Shown piece after piece: positions 45,860 to 60,400 of a stretch of DNA of 64,000 nucleotides. The stretch comes from Siphonodentalium dalli. Lineage: Eukaryota > Mollusca > Scaphopoda > Gadilida > Siphonodentaliidae. The first letter of the stretch is position 1, and the number at the start of each line of letters is the position of its first letter. The stretch covers positions 116,942,754 to 117,006,753 of the forward strand of contig CP136061.1 in NCBI GenBank assembly GCA_032622095.1, in the 5' to 3' direction. The notes under the pieces are model-generated. The model was not told the origin of the DNA, did no database searches, and saw only the letters and a program-made list of their open reading frames with translations. The position numbers and the translations under genes were made by a program.

Positions 45860-48800
45860 CTGAATTAACCGTATCATTTTGATGGTGACAAGTGAAAAGG
45901 TATCGTTTGAAACAGAGAACGTAACGAGACTTGAATACCTATTTCGGAGAAAACACAAAGTGGTGATAACCAGATTATCTTACAATTCAGGCACAAGGTC
46001 GTTTATTTTGAGAATTATGACGTTGTGTGGATAACGCAACGCACATTTGATGCCTTGGCGCGTCACAATCCAAACTGACTTCATCAATGATCCGAATAAT
46101 CACACACGCTAAATCAAAACTATACTTTTTTTGTGAACTGCATGCAACCGACTTTTATTTAGTATTTTAGACATTGTCATCGCAAAAGACTCAATGGATA
46201 TTATACTAGATGTTTTAGTTCGATATTGTGACAAAACTAGGACTCATTGATACCAATTGGCCGGTTAATCATATTTGTTCTACAAACGAAGCGAGTCTAC
46301 CCACAGCTCGCTCGCAGCCGCTGTTGCCATCCATGATACGCCTTGTTGCCATGCAGTGTACGGGATCGGATACCGTCTAGGCGTTTCGCGTGTATTTGAG
46401 GAAATATAGCAAAATTGTAAGATAAGATACATTATAACTATAAGTGCATGTATTTTGAAACGACAGCGTATGGGCAGCGGAGGTAGAGGTATAGCGTACG
46501 GGGGAGGAATCCATTCATTACGCTGGGCTACAATGGGTAATAAAATTTGAATGGGCAATGAGTGGAATGATCGAGCGTAAATACGCTGGGCTACGTTCGC
46601 TACACCTATGACCAAAGTGGTGTAACTACGAGCGTATTGTAATGTTACGTCACTTTCTCGCGATGATCGGTTGTCAACTGAGAAAGCACATGGTGGATAT
46701 CTATGTGATGGATCAAGTGAATTATATATTTGTTAATTTGTCATGATTATATACTATATAATTTAGAAATATATAATTCAGTTAGATGACAGATAAAATT
46801 ATTTATCCAAAGTTTTAGATACTTAGTGTCAAGGTTGTTAAATTGTGTATAGTTTCTTGTTCTATAAAAGCCAATATTCTCGTTAGTTTCATTGCGAATA
46901 TCATATATTTTTGCTTATTTGCCTAAGTCTTTAGTCTGTTCGACACGCCCAATGTGTTTTGTTTTCATATTTCCTCAATACAAAATATGATTTATCTACA
47001 GTTGTAACTATGCTATTTTCAAATTACTCAGTTCACCAAAATTCATTCCGTTCATGTTTGCCCAGGGTAAATTCCACATTCCACACTAGCGTAATGAATG
47101 AAATCAGCCCTAGGTATCAGAGACTGCGGAGTGCATAACGCGCCTTTACGTGTTTGCAATTTGAGTATGTGGCGATGCGTATAGTTAGCCAGGGTCGATG
47201 CGACATGGGAGGGCAATGGTCTATTATCCGACCGCCATAACTGCACAATGAACATTGGTGCAACTCGATTGACAATTTACATAAGAGGCAAAATCATTGA
47301 TTATCCCCAGTTTGATACGGGTTTCACTTACGCATGCACTGTGGACTCGTTCTCTTTCACAATAAGGTTTAACCAAACCACTTCAATATGGACTCCGAGA
47401 ACAAGTTGGATAAATTTAAAAATAGAAAATAAATGGTACAAACTTCATAGGAGTGGTTAAAACAACTATAAATCCATTGTATACAGTAAATAACACTTTA
47501 CATGTGACAGTATTGGAAACGTGATACTTTGTTCACAAATTGAAGTCCGAATTTGTGCGGACGCACAGGTTGTGTAGTTGAGCAATTTCCATCAATAAAA
47601 GTAAACCCTGATTTGGGAGATCTCTGTCAAGAATGTGTTGTCGAGAAACCCAATCATTATGCCACAGAACATGACTTTATTCTGATGTTTTTGAAGTGAG
47701 TGTTTGAAATTTGAAATATCACAACCATTTATCACACAGCTGTTTGACTACCATTGTATTCAGTTTCTTTCTGCCTGTGGCCATTGATTGAACAATCTCC
47801 TGATTAGTCCTGAATGAGACGTTGACCAGGTTCGCTATGTTAAATTGTATGCTTGGGTAGGTGAGTGAAAATGGCCCACTGTATAAATAAGACACTAAAG
47901 TGTGTGCCAAACAGCTATTTTCTTTCTGTTGAAGTTGAGTCACAACTCATACCCTCACTGCTGGAAAATTGAAATGAACTACGGTTTTGTACTATACATG
48001 GAGTTCTCCTTAATCAAAATATGTTCTTTTATGGAAATGATCTGACTGGTATGTATGTACCTGCTCAGAAATTCAGATTTCGGTTGGTAAGTAAGTGCCA
48101 CATATCTTTAAAATCTGCTTCCAGTATAGTGTTGTTTAATACATATGATATGATTGCTAGTTGTTTTCTGTGAATTTTGTGACATTTTTGTTACTTGTGA
48201 GTCAGTTCATGACGTTCTAGCGAAAATAGCATATATTGGTACTGAGCGGTGATCTGGCTATATCGCACAAATTTGAGAAGGCAATCTTGTGCTGCTTCCG
48301 TGTTCGTCATAATTGGTACAAGTTCAGTTCAGTCGTGTTTACAGCCCCATTTCTTGGAATATATAAGGTGAGTAAATACAAACGGTATAATTGATTCGTA
48401 GAGCGCAGTGGATGGGGCGATATCAGTACAGCACACCACATGGTGTCCAGACTTGTCGGCGAACATTATGAATAATTAACTTTCATTTCCCTTATATAAA
48501 ATATGATCGAACCATCGCTTGGGTATATTAATATAGTTCGAGTGCGACATATGGGTACACTATACAATTATTGCCTCAGTGGATTAACGCCAATAGTTTA
48601 GTACGAATGATTATGAACGCCTACCGTTTCTTCAGTTCAAGAACGGGTGGTATTCAGGCTACAACATTAATATTCAAAATATCTCCTGCTAAGCGTAAGC
48701 ATCATACGAGTACACTCGAACTGTTTCAATCTTGGGATAATTGTTTTGGCTCTTCGGAAAATCAAAAATATGTCTTTGCTTCCTGTTATAACAAAACTTT

Positions 48801-51120
48801 ACTAAGAATGTGTTGTGGTTATTATCAATCCAATGGACCATGAACTATAATATAGTTTGAAGGACTTTGATTTTTGATTGAGAACATTTCTGAACATGCT
48901 TTGGATGAATATTAAATCAGACGTATATTTTGTTCACTGCCGACTAATCACAACCAAAGTTCCATAATGCCGCGAACAGAACACATGTTCGTGTACTGAA
49001 ACTTCGAATACATGTACAATGTGAATTATTGTTCAAAATGACGAAAATATTGGCGATTTCGTTTCAAAACTGACATAAAATTGCCAAAAATTGTAACCTT
49101 GGTGAGAATAAGATAAAAACAATAACCACATAGTTTTTGTTTGAGATGTGTGTTATCTCAGCTCGTTAGAAGTATTTCTAACTCGTCGAAACCACACATC
49201 TGGTTTTTCACAAAGAACTGAAATATAGAACCAAATTAAGTACACAACAGGCATTCGGGTTCCATATGGAACCAAACTTGTTTCTAAATTTTGTCGAGGT
49301 GGGAACCAATCTGAGCTGCTTTCTCCCTTGCTCTCATTCGCCTGATAAAGACATACAGTGGAACAAAATAGTTCTTTGGGTTCCCCATTTAGCTCACGAA
49401 ATACCTTCTCTGAAGCAATTATATGTGCTTGTGTAAACAAAGTGCTGTGACACTATACAACAAGTATAGGCACGTTTGGTGTGTCATTGTTTGTGAGTTC
49501 TGCTGTTTAAAATTTATATCACACGATGTTGGTTCGCAGAATAGAACCAGAAGACGTTCATATGACTGAAAGAACTATCAAGTTACATGCATATTTATAA
49601 AGTTATTGTTCCAAGCTTTGTTTCTCCTATTTGTAATATGAGCAATAAAGTTAACCCCGCCATAAATTCAATGGCTAAAGTCTAAATATTAAAGGAAACA
49701 GTCTAGTAATGTATGGATTCGTATTTCCAGAGAATACTGTTTGATCTATTCTTCACCAACTAATCTTGACGAAAAAGGCGTGAAATGATTGTTAAATTTT
49801 AGACTAGGACATCTAAGTTTGGCCGTGTTCGGCGGCTTCTTACGATTTGATTCCAGATGGGTTGAAAAGTATTTATGATGCTTCACAGTGAAATAGAACT
49901 AAACGACCGGAACATAAACGGCGTATCAATTGATTGTCCCAGCAGGGAGCAAACACGATTTTGTATTTGGTTTTCATACTTACCTTCTTATCGTTTCTAC
50001 CGGCGAATCGCCTTCGTAGCGTTGCTACCGGCGAATCACGATCACGTGATCTATAACTAAAATAATGCGAAATGAAGCCATCGGTCTATTTCAGGGCGTG
50101 TGAAATGTTATACTAATCGTAGTAATGTTATTTAAAGTGGAAGTGATAATGGAACTTTATTCTCTGTGTTATTTATATTAAACTTGCATATTAAAACCAC
50201 TTGGTGGTTTGCTCCCCAAGATACAAAATAGTATTCGCTTTTGAATTTGTCCCGATATCGAAATAGATCGATAAATATTCGAACTACCTTCTACGAGCAT
50301 TATATGTCACAGAAAGACGCAACATCAGGCGAAAAAATGTGAACACGATGTATGGGTCCCAAAAAACAAAACAAAAACAGACATTTGCACGACATGGAAC
50401 AAAGAAGAGCGTTTATTGTTAGTCTATTCATATGATATGGTCGAAACAAAGAACATTTCTTTCAGTTCTGTGCGAAAACTTGGAAAATGGCTGTGACCAT
50501 AGAATGTATATTTCAGAGCACATGGAGAGAGTACATTATATCAATATTTAGTGTATTTGTCAGCCTATGTTATACCGCCTTCCAAGATACGAATACATAA
50601 CTTGGCAGCTCGAATGAGCCATGTCCACCTTAGCCACTTTTGGCGAACATTAATGGGGAGGTGAATTGGGACTGTTTTGTTATGCAGACAAACGGAAACC
50701 TACGGTCTATGACTGAATTCCATCATTCGTGGACACGAGGAAATAGCGGTAAAACGGTATTTGCTAGAATTGTACCCACAATTGAGAGCATTTTCATATA
50801 ATATATAGTATCGTATATGTGGTAAATAGAAACTGGCAGACCACCATTATCGACAGATAAACGTTCATACTTAAGTGTCTTATTTGAAATCGATGGCCAG
50901 AAGGCGGTGTTTGTCTTGAGTCTGCGCACATCGACAATCTACTCCGTGCCATACCGTCGTTTCTCTGTTGGCACTAAGTCTCGTTCGTGTTATGTCAGAT
51001 CAGGTGTGAAACATGACATGGTCTCTGGAGGGTTGAACGCTTTTGAATTTGACTAAGCTTGATTTGTAGTTCCGTTGTTAATCTGATATTCGCTCAAATT
51101 CAGCGTTTCACATAAACATT
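45860..51120. other. No gene supported
   Basis: About 5.3 kb without recognisable coding sequence. A CpG-containing stretch at 46270-46620 includes a short minus-strand ATG frame (MATRRIMDGNSGCERAV..) that could be a first exon, without support. Other frames (47719-47943, 48571-48843, 49153-49440) have no recognised domain. A short direct repeat, ctaccggcgaatc, occurs near 49998 and 50027. This is also the upstream region of the lectin gene; I see no clear TATA box near 51121. Confidence 0.4.
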
Positions 51121-51415
51121 ATGGCTGACCGTATAAATATCTTGCACAACGCCACTGTGTTGTTTCTGGGCTGTTATATGTTGGTTTGCTGTTCGATGGC
51201 ATTGGCGGTCATCGAAAAACGTTTCACTGCAATAGAGACTAACGTGATTTCTGACGTAACTCAGAGAGTGAGTCGCTCAGAAATTGCGTGTGCCAGCGCA
51301 TGCTCAACAACACAAAGTTGCCAAGCGTTTTCATTCAATGGAGGGAGCGAACTGTGTTACATGAGCCCGACCAGCTTCAGCGGATCACAATCGGGCGCCA
51401 CGGTGTTCACTGCAG
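51121..51415 (+). CDS. Lectin gene exon 1: signal peptide and PAN domain
   Basis: Starts at ATGGCTGACC and ends at the donor ACTGCAG|GTAAAT. Encodes 98 codons plus one base. It contains the whole PAN-like domain. The open frame continues 40 codons into the intron by chance, so the unspliced reading of 138 residues is not the product. Confidence 0.85.
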
Positions 51416-54400
51416 GTAAATATTTATATAACACATTAAACTTTGTACTTTGCATTTCTAACATTGGTTCAACTAATCAACAGAACATAATTCAATCCAG
51501 CATTGAACTTGTTCAACCCGTGCATAATCATTTGTGAATGCACACCGAAGGGCATTACTTTCATTGTTCCATTGATATGGTACCAATAAAATATGTACCT
51601 CCGTTAAACCATGGTAAAAAGTGATTTACCTGGTCACGCCTGCCTATTTACCATATTAAATAATATCCGACCAGGTTAGACCCTGGTGAAAAATAATTAC
51701 ATCAGGGATGTAATCTCTATCTGACACAGATTTACCCGGGTGTCTTCGCGGTCTCACCGATATTTACCATGGTGTTTCATTGGTGAAATTTAGTTACCCA
51801 GGTAATTTCAGATCAAACTCCTTTAGCAGCCCTACCACTGAACCGAATATATTGTGAATGGAAAATACTATTATTTGTCTATACACAATAGTAAACACTT
51901 GCAAATGTATATGTAAGACAAAGTTAAATATGTGTAGGCACCATTTAATTGTGTTGTGAATTTAATGTCACTCTTAGTGGTAAAAAAATATCAACTTGAC
52001 CACACACACCTCTATATCGTGTATATATTTTTATGTTCGTCGGAATCTACAGCCTATGTATAGGGACAAGATGGGAACTCGGAGGATGAGCTTGTTCATT
52101 GACAACAAACACTGTAGTTCAGATTCAATTGGGCTGTTTATTATTATAAACATAAACAACCAATAATAACTTAAACAAAATAAATTGTCAAGAAGGTGGA
52201 GGCCAATAACCGCCTTCCCACCTGTTAATATATAACAATGTTCCATAAACATACCTAGCATCATAAACTAGCTATTGCCTTAGTAATAGTGGTAACATAT
52301 ATGTAGCCATAATAAAAGTTTTGGAATTTCAAGAGACGGATAAGTGATAGATGAAACATAAATCTCAAGCTGCTAACATAATATTGGGGTGGGAGGGTGG
52401 GAAAATGAATTCTGATATAAAAGGAATTACGGGAATTATGTTTGGACAAAATAAATATTGATTCAATTCCCGATAGATGGAAGACAGAGAGACTGCGCAT
52501 GACCGTATATAATATGTACATCCTGTTGTTAAAGGGGTACCGCGGTCCATGCACCCGGAGTCCCGGACCTATTTAATTTAGTACGCTCCCTAGAAAATAA
52601 AATTGATTATTTCATAATCAAGGTTCTTAAATATCATATGTTGTGCCAAGGGTAAATATTCAGAAATTCGAAAACAAATTAATTTAATTAATGTTCGTCC
52701 GCCCAACCATACTATATTTCCTTCCATTACCGGAACCATCACTATTTGTTTTTAGTCATTAATGTGGTTTCGCAACTCACGGATAGAGTTTAACTAAACA
52801 CATCAAAAAAGAATGTCCCCCCTAATATAATGTGTATTATTTTCGGAGATATTGTTGGATTTCGGTTAAACTTTCCACAAATAGCACGAGTTGATTGGAT
52901 GAGGGGTGCTTTTCAAAAATGGCAAACACACAGGTAGAGTGATATCGGCCACAGTATTGTTTCCTTGATTACACATTGTGTACTGCCTGTAGTTTTTGTC
53001 AGAGTCCCCCTGCATGCTTTAGAGCATAACTTGCCGAATGGGAACAGTATGTACATGTACCCGGTCCATAATCATTCCCTTCAGTTATTCCATACCCCTT
53101 TAGCTGGGAAGGTTGAAATCAACCAGTGATAGGTCGAATACCAACCCAAAACAGAGGCATAGCTATTGGCCTTTTAGAGATGAATTTATCCATAAAGCAT
53201 GTTGCCCACCGCATGGGGTAATGCCAAAAACCATACGGAATTTAAGACAGTGAAACCAGCAGATTGCCAATATTGCAGATCGATCGCCCCATAACTGGAA
53301 GACTGATGGTTACAACCGCTAGACAAGATCGTTATTTAATAAACGCTACATTGCGTATGATGACGTCCAGGAGTGGTATATATCAGCACCACGCATAAGA
53401 CTAACCTCGTCCCGGTTAATGGGAATCTGAATGTAGGAGCCCAGAACATTTATGGGACCAACTGAAGAGAGCTGTTTATTACCGTGTCAATGACCACACC
53501 ATGCTCGGTGACACGCACTGTCTGTTGCAGGACGAATGGAGGAACATTCCAAAGCGTAGAATCGCCCCTCTCATCAACAACATGCTATCCAGATGATAGC
53601 AGGTTACCCCGCGACACGGTGGCTACATTGTTATCTTTGTTGTCATTTTAATATATACCCCACTCCCATTCAATCGATGATCAGTCAGCCGTACCACCAC
53701 GCACATGGCTGTCCTTCGCATAGATTGTGTATCTAGCTTCAATAAGCATTTGCGAAAAGTTTCATCAAAATCCACCCACTACCTCCGAAAATATTACATA
53801 TTATATTTGGGGGGACTTTCTTTTTTTGATGTGTTTAGTTCTAGTTGTAAACTCATGTTGGGTGAAAAACATTGCTTCACAGATATAAAGACGATTATAA
53901 TTACTGTATACAGCAATTCATGGATAATCGTGCACAGCGAGATTTTTCACAATGCACTACATTGCATTTAATTAATTATCCAATGGCAATATCTCAATTC
54001 ATAAAACCATTGTTATGTAAACATTACTGTTACAGTCAGGGTGACATGCCGATCATTGTATAATTAGTCCAATAAGGTACTACAGTTATTTTAAATATTG
54101 ACATTACACACTGGAAAAAGTCAGAGCATTGATGTTAGATTACTTAGCGATCAGCAATGTTTGTTGACAAAGCACAAATTTGAAAATATCCCCACTATCT
54201 TTCGGAGTGGTCTGCACATGAAGATATTTCGTTGTTGGTGTGTTAGTGGTGCGTGTTGGTGCGTGGGCGTATTCGTATGTTTTGTATTTTGTGTTTTAGT
54301 TATCTGTTAACACATGTATAGTAGGCCCGGAACTGTACATAGAATATAACATTAAGATAGTGTAAATCATCGGTGGGAAGTAACGTAGCTATATGATGTC

Positions 54401-57400
54401 AGTTGTGGTGTCCACTTAAGAGTTTCTTCATCCACCCCCGCAGTTCGGAAAGTTCCATTTGCATCCCCTGTTACTTAGTGTCATCATCGAGTTTACATGA
54501 GGTTCTCCACATGTTACATGGTTAAGACAACCCTGTAAGGTTGGAAATTGTTTAACTGATTTCAGTTAAAACAATTGACGGCAATTCTCAAACTATGCGG
54601 CTTTTTATCTGATAACAATTTTCTCTCTAGTTTTCTCTCTTTATTAATACTGGTTCGAAAATCACGCCATTAAAATAATTTGAACCTATTTTTAATTTGA
54701 AATTTGCAACTGCGATTATGTCTGGCATGACATTTCCAACTGTTGAAAATGTTTACCAAAGTATAGGAGTACCACACACCAACACCCCACTGCCACTTCC
54801 ATGTAAGTACATGAGTGGATGAATTGCCCAACCAAGAGAACATAAGTGGATATATAATTATAACACGCATAATTATTATATATATAACACGCATAATTAT
54901 TTATACCTTTTGCTGCGAAGTTTTGTTTCATTACATTTGTTCACTTGATTGACCTTACACCCTAATGTCTGGATGTCTCTCTGTTGAACGGTTTTATCGA
55001 GGTTGGGTGAAAACCCCAGTCTCTGGGGACAAATGCAAGTATGATGAAGTGGCTTCGTTTTATTTGGTAAGGATTACACCCTTAATATGACATTGTGGTT
55101 TTGACTGCCCACTATTTGACCTGCTATATACTCATCATATCACATCGTTCCGCCTTATGGGGTCACATTACAAACCAAATTCGGTTACGACTAAACTGAT
55201 ATCCGGCTAGCTACACGAACGACAGCATGCATTCCAGTGTCGAGACGGATGTTGCATTAATTTAATTAATCCAGTCATAATAAATGTATATACATGTTTC
55301 GAAAATGTTATGGGTTTATATTTGAGCCCACCCGCTGTGTATTATATGCACGCGAAAACACGCAAAAACTCCCCATAACTCTATAAGTGCTATGCATATT
55401 TACTGCGCAGAAGATATGGTGTTAGTGACATCTTGATCCGCGACTTTGACATATATCTTGGGCCGACTGGTCCAACCATATAACACGCATGTTGAGAATG
55501 GTACGTTTTCTAAAACTTTGTTCAACCATATGCTTCATTGACATCGTCAGCTATATACTGGCAAATTGTCGATAGGGTGTGAAAGCCAGGCGTTATAATA
55601 GTGAATATATTTTCCCGAAAATTGGAGAGAGCAAAAGAAAAAAAACACTTTTGAAATAATTCGCTAACATTTGGTAAATGGTTAGATCTTGGAGAACCCA
55701 CTGAAATTAAATGTCATCAGTACATCGAGTCAATCAGTTAATTACTTACATATCTATTAATTCACATGACTAAATATGTTAATTCCAGAACACCTGAATT
55801 ATCTGGTATAATGACTGCTTGGCATTTAGTACAATAACAGTTGCTCCAGTTGACTAACACAAATAGTGTGTAATATTGCTAGATAATGAGCTGGTTGACA
55901 GACTGATCGGGAAATAGTTATACATTATGAAATTGTGTGGATCTGCACAATGATCTGGGCTAGCAGATGTCAGCAATTGTCAAATATTTCCAATTGCAGC
56001 CGGGTAAATCTCCTCTCTCTCTCTGTATAACATTTCAAAATGTACCAGCTCCAGTTGAATTGGAGCTTTACAACTACAACTGCCAAACTTGAGACTGAGT
56101 TCACTCTCCTGATATACTTTTATTAGCGTAACATTTATTAGAATTTCCGGTGTGGAATTTGACCACATACATGTAATGTGACCTTGTATACTCTCATCAT
56201 ACACGGACCTGTAAACTCTAATACATGTATGTTGTAGACAAATAACCATCAGGCAGTATGTTGCAAAATGTAAATTTTCATTTCTAAATTATAACATAGC
56301 TGCTAAAACTGGTTTAACTGTCATTTGGACTAAAATAGATAATTTCCCAGTTGTATGAGCGCTATATTAGTGGTTTGTGTGATATATTTGGTGGGGGTGT
56401 AAACAACTTGGGAGTAAAACAATATTGTGTTTCGGGGTTGGTGGGTCCCGGTAAAGGTCATACACAAAAAAACAGCTTATTTCTAGGTACTTCCTGCAAA
56501 TTCTTTATATCCCCCGTCAGGTTTACCAAAATTTTTGTCTTGTGTATTTGTATTGCTATATGCTTTAAAATTAGCTGACTTGTTTGTTTACATGCGGTCG
56601 TTTGTTCTGTTGTGAATTAAAAGTAAAATGTGCAACTTTTTTTTCTTTTTCAGCTTGTCCGTACGGCATTGGCTATGCGCTGTACACAATCAATAGAGTG
56701 GGGTACTGCTTGAAATACTACGCTTCGGAAATGTACGCTGATGAAGCACTGGCTGTATGCCATGGTGATGACGCAAACGCTCACTTCATCTCAGTAACAA
56801 GCCGAGAAATGCTCGATGGCCTTACATTAGCTTTGGAGACGACATTCAACCATGGGACAGGTAGGTGGTAATTAATATGTACATTTAGACTAGAAGCTGT
56901 TCTCGCCACATAGCGGTCATCGTTTGCTCAAGATAATTTCTCTTCAGCTCGGGGTCTAATCAAGACTTCAAACATGTTGGGGGTTCCAACAACAGTGAAA
57001 ATTCGTCTTATTTGTCAGCCACTTTTAGTAAAGTACCGTAGGCTGCCGTGAACCAACCCACCATACATATTGTGTATTTCTTCGATGGAATTACCATTTG
57101 TCCACACCCTCAGTTAATTTTGATGGTATATCCCTTTGTGCATTAAATTACAAATTGACAAATTTCTTATATTATTGCCTTTTGTCTACAACTCCACAAC
57201 ACATATTACGTGCTTACTCAACCACTTCAAAATGATGTCACTACACCCATTTGAAGAAAGTATCATTAAACCATTATTATCAAAACATTCAAAATCATCG
57301 GCTTTGCCCTTTCGTAAAACACGACATCTGAACTACGCGAAATTGTAAACAAACAGCCCTCCGTTGGTTCCGAACAAATCATAGATAAGCAGGCTAGGCA

Positions 57401-60400
57401 ATATTGAAACAAAACTATTGAAATACCTGCGTCGAGCAAGTTTGAACATTGTGAGAGCCATAGCAGAGTGCTTAAAAAGCTCTCTACGGCTGTGAGATGT
57501 GGTACCGGCTATCAGAAGCCAACATATTACAACTTGAGCGATCTTACCGCATGTGCATCAAAACAATTCAAGGTCTACCGACAAGGGCGAGCACAGAAAT
57601 CGCATTGTCTCTGCTCGGAGTCAATCCACTCAGACTCGAAATTGAAAAGAAAAAACTTTTATTCATGGGCACCTTAATAAATTTACCATGCAACCACCGT
57701 GTCGCTCTCCGCATTTTCCTATTCAATCTACATGGTTATATAATATTTAAACGCCCTCCAATTGGCTTCACAGGAGACATTATTCCTATTCTTACAAAAT
57801 ACAACCTATATGAGTATCTCATATCATTCGCTGAAACAGGATTCTTCCCTATTCAATCACATTGGAAAGCTATTGTGAAACAGAATATGTCTCACACAAC
57901 GTCACAACCAAATCAACCTGAACGAGTGGACTCCCTTGAGTTTTTTCGCAGAGTAAAACCTTGCCATATGTCTACCTGGAGGGGATGGAAGCTCTGTTGG
58001 CACAACCCTAATTATCTACAGAAAGCGGTACAAATGGCTAACATTCTCAACCGCACGACATATGATAATAATACTATCTGCAAACACTGTGGCCATTTGT
58101 ACCATAACCAGGTTGAACACATGTTTCTCCATTGTTTCTCACCACATATAGTTCAACTGAAGAACTGCTTCTGGTATAGAATTATTAATGTCCACGGTAT
58201 CCCAATCTTTGTCACGATGGATCAATTGTCTTGCAATGAATTTCTAATGTATGCATTTGGATGCCAGTCGCTGGGCGGACTTGATCCCTCAGATATTCCC
58301 AATGAAAATAGTTTATTCACAGACTGCTTCTCGTTCATAAGTGTATTATGTTACATATGATTGTTTGCGAGTGGCGACTCCTATATAGATTCATGCATCA
58401 TGTATACTGCTGATCTTTAATATCCCAAATTTGTCGGGAAACAAAATAGCATATGTAACAATACAATTTTATTATTACTATCTACAGTATACTAAAGTAT
58501 ACGAATATCACAATATCAATGATAACATCGCATCTCTGTATATTATATGGAATGCCACCATATATCGATATCTAATTTATAATATGCCATTATAGACATT
58601 GACGTATAATTATAATTTGTAGATATATGACCTCTGTGATTGCAATCGCCATGCAATTTATTATATATACATGTGTATATGGGATAGTATTGACGTTATA
58701 TATACACGTATATATAGTACAGTAATTGCTTCTAATTTCACACGATGCATTCGTGTCTGTTCTGATAACATATACGTAACGCCTTATTATTCTTAATGTT
58801 TTTTGATTATGTAATTGTATATACGTTGTACACTACGTCTCCCGTGTGTGGAGGAATAAACAATCTCTCTCTCTCTCTTTTGTCCACCAATCCATTTAAT
58901 GTTGATAGCATATCCCTTCAGTTCGAGATCTGCTAAACAATTTAAATAGGTGTACCACTCGGGGACTGGTCCCAGGTTCCCTCACGAGATGTGAATTCTT
59001 CAGATGATGAACAATAATTATTTCATACGTGTCAAAAGAGTTGATACAAGCCGTCAGGGAGATCCTATACGTTACAAGTGCTCTCCATGTCTGTGTGAAA
59101 GCGAATGAGTTTATCTTTTTGGAACGTTGAAACTCATCCATCCTGATTTCATTTGTCTCAGCGTTCAGTCATCCTGATTGGTCAAGCCGGGAGACAGTGG
59201 ACCTGTGCCCATATGTGTGATGATTCAGTATGACTCACGCTGAGACAAATGAGTCTAGTTCCAATTTCGCCTTATAGGAAGATTATTACAGTGCACGTGT
59301 TATAGAAACAGAGTATAAAAGAGAATCAATCAATTTCTAACTGAAATAGAATCTCCTTTTGGATACTTGAATAAGGAGAGATGATAGTTCCTGAAACTAA
59401 TGAAGCATGTTATACTCATGGCGGCCAGATGTTACGAGTGTTACATAGGGATGTGTCCCACAGCATAAAACAATCGTCTTGTTTCCCAGCCGCTTTTTGT
59501 AAAATGTCATCGACTGTCTGGAACCAATCACTTTTGTAGACTACCATTTAACATTGATTGCCGCCCTTCTATTGGTGTCCTGCTCAATACTTTAAATACG
59601 ATATGAGGTCCACAAAGAATCGACAAATCGCCTTTCATGTTTCCTAGCTGCTTTTGTAAAGTGCCCTAGGCTACTGGAATAAACTCACCAATACAAATGG
59701 TATATCATTTACTGATAGTTATGCCTTTTGTCCACTTCCACGAGAGTATATTCCGTCTGTCCTTGATGTTTTCAAGATTTTAAATGGGGTACGGGTTCCA
59801 AAACAATCACAAAAGCGTTACTTTACAATGAATCACAATTCTAGGAGTGTTTCCTCGTCGCTGAGGAATTCTTTATCGAATGCTCCGTGTCCATCCCAAT
59901 TTAAGGATGAACAGAACGGTGTTTCCGTTAATGATATAGTCTATCTCCGAAAAGGATGTTTCTGTTAATAAAATAAATCTCCAAACATAAAATGGAGAAT
60001 TTTCCCAAACCTCACAGTTTTCATTCAAATTCCCAGCATTTATTTTCAATGAAAACAGTAGCTGATTTCAAATCGATATACTGCCTTTTGAATCGCCGGA
60101 TATGAGAACCGGTGACAAAAATCTGCCAACTCAATTTCCCACTAAACAGAGTTTTGGAAGATAGAACATGCCAGCTCCCACGGGTAGATTTGATTATCGT
60201 TCTTGGTTCGTCTAGTTGAGAAGTAAATATTTGCAATTGCGCATACTTCATATCTTCTATCTTGTGACATGGTACAAACGACGTGGGATTTTCGGTAATA
60301 GTAGATTATTGCCACATTCTTCCATATTGCACAAAGCCTGAGTAATCAATCATTCAGCAAGGCGGTTCCCGTGCAATGTGTCATTAAAATGTAACAACGT

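Noticed and set aside
46269-46615. CpG-containing minus-strand frames as a first exon and promoter
   Set aside because: No TATA or clear splice donor and no downstream partner; too weak to list as a gene.
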